Assembly: GCA_021234155.1 (NCBI GenBank)
Contig: JAJEKV010000036.1
Span: 442,777-506,776, forward strand
Direction of reading: 5' to 3'
Origin: Isoetes taiwanensis
Taxonomy: Eukaryota; Streptophyta; Lycopodiopsida; Isoetales; Isoetaceae
Length of the DNA stretch: 64,000 nucleotides
Shown: positions 48,001-59,500 of the stretch, piece by piece
How positions within the stretch are numbered: position 1 is the first letter of the stretch
Layout of the letters: each line of letters opens with the position of its first letter
Position numbers and translations under genes: made by a program
Notes under the pieces: model-generated
Database searches by the model: none
What the model was told of the DNA's origin: nothing
Seen by the model: the letters and a program-made list of their open reading frames with translations, nothing else

Positions 48001-50008
48001 TGGGTGAACATGTGACCTTACGCTTAGAAAAGCATAGGACGCTCTATCCCTTTGAGCTACAAACGCATGAGATATATATATATCTCAAGCAAACTATTTT
48101 AGGCTTAAATCCTTGCAGTCATCGTAATAAGAATCTCAAAATAATCTGTTTGATTATGAAGTTCCTTAGAAAAAGCTATTGATTACTTCAAAGGTCATGT
48201 CCTAAATATGAATCCAGGCTTTCAAATTTCAAGAAGGTATTGAGTGGAGTATCGCATGTAATACTCTTTTTTTTTTTTTTGCTTGTCAAAGACTTTTAAC
48301 GTTAGACATGGGTTAATTGAATTCTTTACAAAAAGCGTTAGACATGGCTTAAAACATAATAAGAATGACCTTTTTGGCTTAGGAAAACAGGAAGCTCTAT
48401 CCTCTTTTGAGCTACAAAACGCATGAGGCATATGTATATCTCAAAGCAAACTATTTTAGGCTTAAATCCTTGCAGTCATCGTAATAAGAATCTCAAAATA
48501 ATCTGTTTGATTATTCAGTTCCTTTGAAAAAGCTATTGATTACTTCAAAGGTCATGTCCTAAATATGAATCCAGGCTTTCAAATTTCAAGAAGGTATTGA
48601 GTGGAGTATCGCATGTAATACTCTTTTTTTTTTGCTTGTCAAAAGCGTTAATGTGAATTCTTTTTAAACAGCGTTAGACATGGGTCGAACATGTGACCTT
48701 TACGCTTAGGAAGCAGGCGCTCTATCCATCTTTGAGCTACAACGCATGAGGCATGCATATATCTCAAAGCAAACTATTTTAGGCTTAAATCCTTGCGGTC
48801 ATCGTAATAAGAATCTCAACATAAATCTGTTTGATTATGAAGTTCCTTAGAAAAAGCTATTGATTACTTCAAAGGTCATGTCCTAAATATGAATCCGGGC
48901 TTTCAAATTTCAAGAAGGTATTGAGTGGAGTATGGCATGTAATATCGCATGTAATCTTTTCTTTTTTGCTTGTCAAAGGCGTTAATGTGAATTCTTTTTA
49001 AGCGTTAGACATGGGTCGAACATGTGACCTTCTCGCTTAGGAAACAGGCGCTCTATCCATCGAGCTACAAACGCATGAGATATATGTATATCTTAAGCAA
49101 ACTATTTTAGGCTTAAGTCCTTGCAGTAATCGTAATAAGAATCTCAAAAATAATCTGTTTGATTATGAAGTTCCTTAGAAAAAGCTATTGGTTACTTCAA
49201 AGGTCATGTGCTAAATATGAATCGGGCTTTCAAATTTCAAGAAGGTATTGAGTGGAGTATAGCATGTAATACTCTTTTCTTTTTGCTTGTCAAAGGCGTT
49301 AATGTGAATGCTTTTTAAGCAGCGTTAGACATGGGTTTAAACATGTGACCTGACGCACGCTTAGGAAAAGAAAAGACGCTCTATCCATCGAGCTACAAAC
49401 GCATGAGGCATGCATATATCTCAAGCAAACTATTTTAGGCTTAAATCCTTGCAGTTATCGTAATAAGAATCTCAAAATAATCTGTTTGGTTATGAAGTTC
49501 CTTAGAAAAAGCTATTGATTACTTCAAAGGTCATGTCCTATTCCTTAGAAAAAGCTATTGATTACTTCAAAGGTCATGTCCTAAATATGAATCCAGGCTT
49601 TCAAATTTCAAGAAGGTATTGAGTGGAGTATCGCATGTAATACTCTTTTCTTTTTGCTTGTCAAAGACGTTAATGTGAATTCTTTTTAAAAGCGTTAGAC
49701 ATGGGTCGAACATGTGACCTTCTGCTTAGGAAAAAGACGCTCTATCCACTGAGCTACAAACGCATGAGGCATGCATATATCTCAAGCAAACTATTTTAGG
49801 CTTAAATCCTTGCAGTCATCGTAATAAGAATCTCAAAATAATCTGTTTGATTATGAAGTTCCTTGGAAAAAGCTATTGATTACTTCAAAGGTCATGTCCT
49901 AAATATGAATCCAGGCTTTCAAATTTCAAGAAGGTATTGAGTGGAGTATCGCATGTAATACTCTTTTCTTTTTGCTTGTCAAAGACGTTAATGTGAATTC
50001 TTTTTAAA

Positions 50009-50081
50009 CGCGTTAGACATGGGTCGAACATGTGACCTTCTGCTTAGGAAACAGACGCTCTATCCACTGAGCTACAAACGC
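50009..50081 (-). tRNA. tRNA-Arg (CCT), intact array copy
   Basis: The 73 nt are identical to the copy at 42139 although about 7.9 kb away. This indicates homogenisation across the array or selection on the tRNA. The neighbouring unit at 49691-49763 has a broken anticodon stem (TCTTT). Confidence 0.7.
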
Positions 50082-52107
50082 ATGAGGCATGCATATATCT
50101 CAAGCAAACTATTTTAGGCTTAAATCCTTGCAGTCATCGTAATAAGAATCTCAAAATAATCTGTTTGGTTATGAAGTTCCTTAGAAAAAGCTATTGATTA
50201 CTTCAAAGGTCATGTCCTAAATATGAATCCAGGCTTTCAAATTTCAAGAAGGTATTGAGTGGAGTATCGCATGTAATACTCTTTTCTTTTTGCTTGTCAA
50301 AGACATTAATGTGAATTCTTTTTAGACATGGTTAGACATGGGTCGAACATGACCTTCGCTTAGGAAAAGACGCTCTATCCATCGAGCTACAAACGCATGA
50401 GGCATGCATATTATATCTTAAGCAAACTATTTTAGGCTTAAAAATCGTAATAAGAATCTCAAAATAAATAATTGTTTGGATATGAAGTTCCTTAGAAAAA
50501 GCTATTGATTACTTCAAAGGTCATGTCCTAAATATGGCAAAGGCTTTCAAATTTCAAGAAGGTATTGAGTGGAGTAAGCATGTAAAACTCTTTTTCTTTT
50601 TTTTCTTAAAAAGCGTTAATCTTAATATTCTATTTTAAAGCGTTAGACATGAATTGAACATGTGACCTTTCGCTTAGGAAAAGATTGGCTCTAGAGCTAC
50701 AAGAATCTCAAAATAATGTATTATATCTCAAGCAAACTATTTTCTTTTTTTCAAAGGCTTAAAATCCTTTTGCCTTAGAAATCGTAATAAGAATCTCAAA
50801 AAAATAATCTGTTTGATTATACAGTTCCTTGGAAAAAGCTATTGATTACTTCAAAGGTCATGTCCTAAATATGAATCCAGGCTTTCAAATTTCAAGAAGG
50901 TATTGAGTGGAGTATCGCATGTAATACTCTTTTATTTTTGCTTGTCAAAGACGTTAATTTGAATTCTTTTTAAAAGCGCGTTAGACATGGGTCGAACATG
51001 TGACCTTCGCTTAGGAAACAGACGCGCTCTATCCATCGAGCTACAAACGCATGAGGCATGTGTATATCTCAAAGCAAACTATTTTAGGCTTAAATCCTTT
51101 GGTCATCATCGTAATAAGAATCTCAAAAATAATTTGTTTGGTTATGAAGTTCCTTGGAAAAAGCTATTGATTACTTCAAAGGTCATGTCCTAAATATGAA
51201 TCCAGGCTTTCAAATTTCAAGAAGTGGAGTATATTGAGTGGAGTATCGCATGTAATACTCTTTTCTTTTTGCTTGTCAAAGACGTTAATGTGAATTCTTT
51301 TTAAACGTTAGACATGGGTTAGACATGGGTAGGAACATGTGACCTTCGCTTAGGAAACTATTTTAGGCTCTATCCTTTGAGCTACAATCTCAACATGAGT
51401 TTATGTGTATATCTTAAGCAATTATTCTTTTTAGGCTTAAGTCCTTGCGATCATCAAATAAGAATCTCAAAATAATCTGTTTGATTATCTTTTCTTTTTC
51501 CTTGGAAAAAGCTATTGTGAATGCTCTTTAAAGGTCATGTCCTAAACATGAATCAGGCTTTCAAATTTCAAGAAGGTATTGAGTGCATATATCTCATGTA
51601 AACTCTTTTCTTTTTTTGTCAAAGACGTTAATGTGAATTCTCTTTAAAATAAACTATTTTAGGCTTAAATCCTTAATGTGATCATCGTAATAAGAATCTC
51701 AAAATAATCTGTTTGGTTATGAAGTTCCTTAGGAAAAAGCTATTGATTACTTCAAAGGTCATGTCCTAAATCATGAATCCGGGCTTTCAAATTTCAAGAA
51801 GGTGAGTGGATCAACATGTCATTGAGTGCATGTAATAATCTCTTTTCTTTTATCTTAATGTGAATTTTTTTTTTTCTTTTGCATGAGATATATGTATATC
51901 TCAAGCAAACTATTTTAGGCTTAAATCCTTGCAGTCATCGTAATAAGAATCTCAAAATAATTTGTTTGGTTATGAAGTTCCTTAGAAAAAGCTATTGATT
52001 ACTTCAAAGGTCATGTCCTAAATACAAATCCACTATTGAGTGGAGTATCGCATGTAATACTCTTTTCTTTTTGCTTGTCAAAGACGTTAATGTGAATTCT
52101 TTTTAAA

Positions 52108-52180
52108 CGCGTTAGACATGGGTCGAACATGTGACCTTCTGCTTAGGAAACAGACGCTCTATCCACTGAGCTACAAACAC
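52108..52180 (-). pseudogene. tRNA-Arg(CCT)-like copy with acceptor change
   Basis: All arms match the intact copies, but position 2 reads T (GTGTTTG), leaving a T-G wobble opposite G71 plus the usual 6-67 mismatch. Function is doubtful but not excluded. Confidence 0.55.
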
Positions 52181-52425
52181 ATGAGATATATGTATATCTT
52201 AAGCATAGTCTTTTAGGCTTAAGTCCTTGCAGTCATCGTAATAAGAATCTCAACATAATCTGTTTGATTATACAGTTCCTTGGAAAAAGCTATTGATTAC
52301 TTCAAAGGTCATGTCCTAAATATGAATCCAGGCTTTCAAATTTCAAGAAGGTATTGAGTGGAGTATCGCATGTAATACTCTTTTCTTTTTGCTTCACAAA
52401 GACATTAACTTGAATGCCATTTAAA

Positions 52426-52498
52426 CGCGTTAGACATGGGTCGAACATGTGACCTTCTGCTTAGGAAACAGACGCTCTATCCACTGAGCTACAAACGC
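52426..52498 (-). tRNA. tRNA-Arg (CCT), intact array copy near the right edge
   Basis: The full 73-nt cloverleaf with discriminator G is present. The spacer on its 3' side differs from the consensus (TGAATGCCATTTAAAC on the plus strand), yet the tRNA is unchanged, so the tRNA is more conserved than its surroundings here. Confidence 0.7.
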
Positions 52499-52911
52499 AT
52501 GAGGCATGCATATATCTCAAGCAAACTATTTTAGGCTTAAATCCTTGCAGTTATCGTAATAAGAATCTCAAAATAATCTGTTTGGTTATGAAGTTCCTTA
52601 GAAAAAGCTATTGATTACTTCAAAGGTCATGTAGGCTTTCAAATTTCAAGAAGGTATTGAGTGGAGTATCGCATGTAATACTCTTTTCTTTTTGCTCTTT
52701 TTAAAAGGTGGTTGAACATGTCCATAAATCTCAAGCAAAATTTTAGGCTTTTAGTCATCGTAATAAGAATCTCAAAATAACTGTTTTCAAATTTTGGAAA
52801 AAGGTATTGATTACTTCAAAGGTCATGTCCTAAATATAGCTTTCAAATTTAAGAAGGTATTTTTTCTTTTGCTTTTTGCTTCAAAGACATTAATGTGAAT
52901 TCTTTTTTAAA

Positions 52912-54500
52912 CGGCGTCTGTAAACCGGCGCGCTGTTCAAGACGTCGCGCGATTTTCACCGTTTGGCTGCTGCTGAAAGTTTTGGCAGCGAAATTTTATA
53001 TATTTGCGGTACGGGATTTTCTTGCCGCCAAAAGGTAATTTGCTGCGCCCAACCTTGCAATTTGCCACCCAAAACCTTTTTTTTTTTTCTTAGTTTTTAG
53101 GTTTTTTGTTGTTTTTGATAGGTAGGCGGGTTAGGTCAGCTAGTTAGGCCCCTACCACTTTGTGCCCCCAAGGGGCGAACGATGGTGAGAGTGCCTTGTT
53201 CGTAATTTATCGTTTTTGGCCTATTTTAGAAAAAAAAAAAAAAATAATAATAACAATTTAAGCAAATAATAATTCAAGAGTAAAGTAAAAAAAAGAAAAC
53301 CAAAGAAGAAAAGAAATTGGTTGCCTTCCCTTAAACGACAACCCGAGGGCTTTTTAGGGTCGCGTGTTGAGCAAAAGAGCATAGGCATGCCCCTTGCCGG
53401 TATTGCCGCGATTTATTTGCGCCATGCCGAGGGGGTGGGTGGCATCTTTGAAGCTTAAAGGCAACTAGGGTCATCCTTTATTAGAGTATAACCCTCGCCC
53501 GACGCCGTTGTTGGCCTTGGTCGCCGATTGTCGAAAGGTGTGCGTTGTACTTTATTAAGGGTTGAAGAATGTTTTATTAATTCACACCCTAGTTCGATGG
53601 TGTTGTTGATGAAAGTCCCACACTAATATAGGAACTGGCGTATGTTTTGATAAGCATTCGATTGGTCTCTTTTTGAAAAAGCATGACACGGGGACAAGTG
53701 CAATGCATTTAAAACTTGCTAGCCTTTGCATTTTGGCGTTAGTCGGGCTATAGATCATAAATCGTGGTTTTGGTCCTTTTATTTGTTACCCTATAATTGG
53801 CCTTGCACATACATACTCATGTTAGGGTCTTAGTGTAGGAATAGGAAGCCGTAAAATTAGCGTTTTGTTTTGGTTAGAGTGAGTTGATTTACCCTCATGT
53901 GCTAAGCACTAAATTCAAAAGTTTTATCTTTGCTTGACTTGTAGGTGTTCTTCGTTGTCGGTTAGGTATTATCGCGATCGATTTTGCTAGTCCGCTAGAC
54001 AATCCTTTAAAACAAGCAAAGATGACTTCTAAGAGAGAGCGGAAGTTAACTTGCAACCAAATGTGGCATTAGTCTCGTGATAGAGCCATAAGCGTCTTCA
54101 AACGGGGCTAGCAAAGTCAGAACTGAAGTCATCTTCTCGCAAAGACCGCCGCAGAGAAAAGAAGTAGACCACAACAAGCATGGTCTACTTTGAGACCGAT
54201 TTATGAACTGGTTGTGTAATGGCCATGCAATGCCTCAGCTCAAGATTTGGAATTGATTACCGCCAATGAGGAAGGATGGCTAGACTACCATGTATCGGGT
54301 AAAAGATGCCGTGAGGGCTTTTAAGCTTTCAATGATGGAGCTAGAGCCCCGCAAAGAGTGAGCAAGAGAGGTATACATGGATAGTGGGTAATATCACCGC
54401 ACTACTAGGCAATATGATCACGTGGTTGCAAATTTGAGTAGTCATCGCTTGAGGCTAGAGTCGAAAAGAAAAGCCAGACATGGAATGCGGCATGGACCAA
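52912..54500. other. Right flank of the array, non-coding
   Basis: The array stops abruptly at AAAC and continues into GGCGTCTGTAAACCGGCGCG. The first 100 bases are G/C-rich and contain several short inverted motifs (GCGCGC, GACGTCGCGCG). The rest is retroelement-like leader sequence with A-rich and T-rich runs (53085, 53230). No gene is supported. Confidence 0.5.
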
Positions 54501-54549
54501 CGTAGTAAAATTGAAGAAAGAAGCCCATCAACCCCCATCTTGTTAAGAA

Positions 54550-57380
54550 AGTGTTGGCACAAACCATAAAAGCTAAACGCCCCGGTGAGACGGATAGGGA
54601 GTGGGAAGCTCAGAGAAGAGCAGATGCTAAGACTACTTGGTTTGCCATGGTAGACTCATCACAAATAATAAACGTACAACTTAATTGGTTCCGGTTCATA
54701 TGGCGCAAGTTGTACAAGTGCAATATTTTAGGTCTAGTTTTATTAAGGATGAACCTTATTGTGTAAAACTTCAACATAATAATTTTTGGCCTAGTACGTA
54801 ACCCAATAAGTTAGTGGAAGCTATGTCAAGAACATGAGGGAGTCGAATGCAAGTTAGGCATGGGTGTATCATATTTGCATTGGTAGCACAACCGCCTAGA
54901 AAGACAAGGCTTAATTTTCCCATTTTGGAATGGAGGTTCGTTGGCAACCTTCTTCACAAGTCATGGGTCCAATGCCTTTGCAGAGCTTGCATTTAAGAAG
55001 TTGGGAGTCCCCAGAGTTGAGAGACGGACTTGAGGTCGCTTTTGAGGCCTTGAAAAGAAAAGAATTATTTGTTGCATCTAGGGTTGGGGACTTAGCAATG
55101 TCATTCTCAGAAAGGACACTAAAGCTCCATCAAGAAAGATATTTGCATATGGACTTGCATCCCGCAATATATTGCTCCATTTTGATTATGGAAAGGAGAA
55201 GGGATGTATTAATCCTCGTCGTATACATTGGCATTTGTGATTGGGGTGAATCCGTGTTGATCCACGGGGACGGTGGAGGTAAAACGATGGCATTACAAGG
55301 GTATGGATGATGAAGGTAAGAAAAGAATTGAGATGGAAAGGGCCGGGCATCCATATATGCATGATGATCTTTTTGGTAGTGGCTCAAGAAGATTGTCCGC
55401 AAGGGTTGACTTTGATTTACACGGGGCATTGACATTGTCTACTACTTAGCCGACTTTGCTAGTAAGCACTCCTACATGGAGTCAATAGGAAACTTGGAGC
55501 AAAGAAGGCAAGCATCGGAGAATGTGCGACTATTTGAAACATTGCGTTGAGTCGCCAATGAGGGACAAACACATCTAAAATTTGATATGGCCCTCCCTAC
55601 TTGACACAATGCGGAGCAGTTTTCATTGCTCTCCAATTCCCGCACGAGGCCACAATTGGAATCGATTGATTCTTCAACTTGGCCAGTGGTGGCGACGATG
55701 CATTAGACCTTTTTGGTCCTAGTCACGCTTTATTTTTGCATATTCACTTACATTCAAACATCCTTGTATTACATAATATTCCAACTAAATTCATTAAACA
55801 CTTATCCGATGCTATTTGAAAGATTATTGTCTATGTGTGTTGTGTAGCTTAGTTTTCCTTTTCGTGTTTTTGTGTTATTTATTCTATGCTTTTTTATATG
55901 TCGCAGCCTAACTAACATTATAAAGACAAGAAGTCAAAGCACACCTATACAAGTCGTAGCATGGCACCTATAGAAGTCTAGCAGTTCAAATTATGTCCCA
56001 CCTTAACAGATCTAAGAATTGAATCCCGACACCGGAATGTGGGTGCGCCGAAAACTTAGGATCAAGATGGATTTTGGTTCCCTCTAATTTGAGGACCCCC
56101 TCTGACCTTCTCCTTTGGCATGAAGGGTTGGAGAAACCAGCTTGAGATGTCACCGCCAATTAAAATGGAGAGAGCAAATAAGACATTACGCAAGGGCGAA
56201 TGAGTTCCTCGACCAGAAAGTTAAGAAGGTTGGCGCGGCGATGGATGAAGTTTCAAAGAGGGGATAATTGCACCATCACGAGGTGCATAATGTAGTCCGG
56301 GCGAGGCAGGCGGCCCGGCTATTGTCCAAGTGGAGCGCACTACCTAACGACATGTAATCACAAATTTGGACAAGAATGAGTTTGAAAGTGAGTGGCCTAG
56401 TAGGGCGGGTAAGTATAAGGCTCACGAGTGCAAGAATGTCGGGTTCGAGCAAAAGCAAATGAGCCATGGCCATGTCCAAGTGAAGGGACATTTACCCCAC
56501 AAATCCGCGAGTTTAGTAAGAGTTTTATGCTAAAGAAGTATACCACGAGCTTGTGAAGGAAGTGCCCGTAAATTATGGGAGTAGGAAATGGAGGCAAGGA
56601 AGTTTGGGTAGTGGCAAAGACGAAGAGGGTCAAGCTATCATGGAAGATAGATGCTAGAGAGTGGGCCATATGGTGAGCCCATCACCATTACATACCTTGT
56701 TGCCGACGCTTATCCAACTTTTTGAGGTGACAGGGTAGCCGCTACCGGAGCCGTGGAATGACCTTGTGGATATTCGGGCCCAACTAGAGAATGAGAGAAG
56801 TCGAACCCAACACTTTCTCAAGAGAATATTCGCTTGAAGGACCCGTCGATGGGTATGACAAGATGGTCGCTGAATTAGAGGACGCTAAAAACTAGCGGCA
56901 TTAAACAGGGAGGCAACGGCCCTTAGAGAAAACAACGAGCACTTGCGCAATTTGACCAGATCGTTAGACTCTGACCCTTTTAGGGTGACTTCGGAGCAGT
57001 CGATATCCTATCTCCCTCGCGAGTATTTGTATGAGAGTCAGTGGGAAGAGCTAAAGGTTGTTGATTACAGACATTGCCAATTTTGTGGTGACAACCCGAC
57101 GTGGGCTGGTACACTCTAGGGTGGGCATCGTGATGCACATGCGATGTGTTCTTGATTGATGTTGCAAAGCCGCTTCTATCCAACCTTGCAAGACGGATGG
57201 ATTTTTCCCCGAAGCTACAATATGCCATATTTAATATGCAAGGTCGCATGCCGGGCCAAGGTTACATTTGACCGCCGCAGGAGGGATGGGCAGATGCACA
57301 CTTTTCAAACCTTTCGCGAGATGGAATTGTGGAGGGGGGTGGAGGAGCCGCTGAAGGAGAGACAAAGGCCGTTACATTAA
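54550..57380 (+). pseudogene. Decayed TE-like coding region, unrecognised
   Basis: Frames with protein-like composition recur on the plus strand. 54930-55310 contains GLEVAFEALKRKELFVASRVGDLAMSF, and 54551-54766 starts LAQTIKAKRPGETDREWEAQ. Around 56900-57120 a heptad-rich stretch (ALNREATALRENNEHLRNL) is followed by YLPREYLYESQWEELK and a Cys-x2-Cys (CQFCGDN), and 57156-57380 follows. Stops and shifts are frequent. I recognise no transposase, gag or pol signature. The order, with a coiled coil before a Cys/His segment, would suit a gag-like or transposon accessory protein, but that is inference. Confidence 0.3.
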
Positions 57381-57779
57381 CCGCTTCTTACCACCACCTC
57401 CGTGGCCGCAGTGGTGATTATATTGATCCAAATGACCAATGAAAATGAGATATTACATTTTTAGACATGCCAAATTTTGACCTCAGATCATTTTGTGAAT
57501 GGCGGTATAATGACGTTATTTCAAACAAGGTGTAATGATGTTATCAAAGGATCGAAAGTAGTGCTCATAGTAAAAGCATCGAGACTTCCAAATCGCTTCT
57601 TTTCGCTCGCTTGTTTGACGAGTAAAGGCATTGAGACTTCCCATCTTTTATCCTCTTAGTCTCTTTTGTTTGTGTCTTTGGTCAATGTATCTTAGATACT
57701 TTTTGCTAGGTTATATTTTACCCAAAGATGACATCGCCAAAATGGGGGGCTAATTAGAAATCGCTCGAAACTCAAAAGA

Positions 57780-59330
57780 GGAGGTTAAAGGTTTTTACCC
57801 TCTTATTTTATTGTGGTTGGATGGTGAGTGATAAAAGGCCTAGTGGTTGAATGGTTGCGTTCGTGGGTTCATTAGATGTTAGTGATTGAAGCTCCTTTGA
57901 CTCAAACAATAAGACATCGAATTTTTGTTACCTCCTTTTGGGGAATGTAGCTTAGTTTACATCTTTAAGTTCCATTGTCCAAAGAGTATCGGGAAAGCAA
58001 AGATTGGGATATTCTCAAATGCCCGCAAAACCTGAGCCCGTGTCTCGCTCTAGAGGAGGTTACAAGGTTTTGAGTACTTATTTTATTGTGGTGCCTGAGG
58101 ATATAAGTCCATCTATATAGTGGCCTTTAGGCACCAAATCATGGGTTCATTAGATGTTAGTGATTGATGGAGAACTTTGAGCATCACTATGACTTGAAAT
58201 TGGAGGACTTCCCGCATCTTTTTTAAACGGTATTTGATACATTTGGGCAATGTAGCTTAGTTTACATGCAAACCCATTTCCATTGTCCAAAATGGGAAAA
58301 GAATTATTGGGATGCATTCAAAGCCGGGACCTATAATTTGTGTCTCCAAGCCATTTGGGTGGCACATGCCATGCAAAGTGGTTTGGTCCATAATATTAGT
58401 GGAACATCCTAATTAGGGCACCAAATCATGGAGGTATTGGTGGACTTCCTTGAGCATGGAATGGCTTAGTCTCTTTCTTTTGCTTGGCGTATCTAATTTG
58501 CCCCAGGGGATGACATCGCCATTTTGGGCACATGCCATGCAAAATTTTGGGCCAAGCATGTGAAACTCAAAAGGAGTAAGCCAAGAGTATTATAACCCTC
58601 TTGAATGGTTGTCGTCACCAGGCTTTATATTCTCCATGGCAAAACAATATAGACTTCTCGAAATTTTGTTACCTCCTTCGGGTTAATTGATGTTAGTGAT
58701 TGATGAGTTCAGCATCGAGACTTCCCAATCTTTTTCCCTCCTCTTTGGGCAATGTAGCTTAGTTTACATGCTAAGTTCCATTGTTCAAAGAGGGGTGAAA
58801 GCAAGGTTTGGGAAGTCTCGATGCTTGTACTCGTGTCTCTTTCATCCCGGCCCGAGCTGATCCTCTTGAATGGTTGTCAACTCACCGTGCTTGATATTGT
58901 TCGCTACAAACAATATAGACTTTCGAAATTTTGTTACCTCCTCTACAAAGAGCTGGACTTTGTTCGACTCTCTTGTGTAGTCTCTCGTGTCAATGTAGCT
59001 TAGTCACTTTGCTAGGTTATATTACACAAAGAGGCTCACAATGGGGGTCGGAGCAAAAAATCGCTCGCTCTAGAGGTTGAACTTGCTATGACGTCGAGGG
59101 TGAGCGACTTAATTTCAAGCCAAAGTGGTGCCCGGGTGTTGTCCATCTATATAGCGGTTGTTAGACACCAAATCATGGAACATCCTAACTCCTCGCTATT
59201 GATGGAGAACCTTGAGCATCACTATGACTTCAAATTAGAGTACCGCCCCTTTGGCAAGGTGGTGGATTGTAGGTAACAAGGTTTTTGAGTACTCTATTTT
59301 ATTGTGGCGGATGATGATATCAGCCTAGTG
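57780..59330. repeat. Mosaic of recurring short blocks
   Basis: Blocks of 15-40 bp recur in changing order: AATGTAGCTTAGTTTACAT near 57944, 58249 and 58751 with a variant near 58992; CACCAAATCATGG near 58132, 58420 and 59167; AGCATCACTATGACTT near 58178 and 59216; TTATTTTATTGTGG-type near 57802, 58078 and 59297. The arrangement is not a clean tandem repeat. It looks like diverged duplicates re-cut by deletions. Confidence 0.6.
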
Positions 59331-59388
59331 GGTTGCTTGCATTCGTGGAGCCAGACGCCGATGGCATGCCAAATCGCTATTTGATGAA

Positions 59389-59500
59389 TCCGACCTATAA
59401 TTTGTACCTCCATTCCTTTGGGTGGCACATGCCATGCAAACCCATTTGGGTATTCGAGCATGTGCCACCCCCAGGGAATAGAGTACGATTATAGGTCCGA
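59389..59500. repeat. Imperfect inverted repeat, 44/43-bp arms, 25-base loop
   Basis: The left arm 59389-59432 (CGACCTATAAT ... GGGTGGCACATGC) is complementary to the right arm 59458-59500 (GCATGTGCCACCC ... ATTATAGGTCCGA). The innermost 13 bp pair perfectly; the outer part has a few mismatches and a one-base bulge. The loop is 59433-59457. It could be a foldback element, a small-RNA precursor or an inverted duplication of the GGGTGGCACATGCC block also present at 58357. Confidence 0.75.

Larger units (their letters stand above)
36103..52911 (-). repeat. Satellite array of ~320-bp units each carrying a tRNA-Arg(CCU)-like sequence
   Basis: About 49 tRNA-like segments recur in one orientation with a modal spacing of about 320 bp (starts near 42139, 42459, 42780, 43100, 43421, 43744 and so on). 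Each unit, read on the plus strand, has AATCTGTTTG, GAAAAAGCTATTGATTAC, GGTCATGTCC, GGCTTTCAAATTTCAAGAAG, a hairpin GAGTAT-CGCATGTA-ATACTC, a T-rich run, GACGTTAATGTGAATTC, the reversed tRNA, and a spacer with a TATATCTCAAGCAAAC block. The minus strand reads the tRNA. Central units are nearly alike; those at 36.1-36.8, 37.9-39.1, 45.9, 50.6, 51.4-51.9 and 52.7 kb are scrambled. The right edge stops at the point where the tRNA 3' end would begin. A unit of about 320 bp is near two nucleosome lengths, as in many plant satellites. Frames inside (KAIDYFKGHV and the like) are by-products. Confidence 0.9.

Noticed and set aside
36103-52911. Repeated short reading frames in the array (KAIDYFKGHV, MGRTCDLTL and similar)
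   Set aside because: They arise from the repeat unit, are broken differently in each copy and cross the tRNA-like segment; no sign of protein coding.
36103-52911. CRISPR-like array
   Set aside because: The period is about 320 bp and nearly the whole unit is conserved, with no short repeat alternating with unique spacers; this is eukaryotic satellite DNA.
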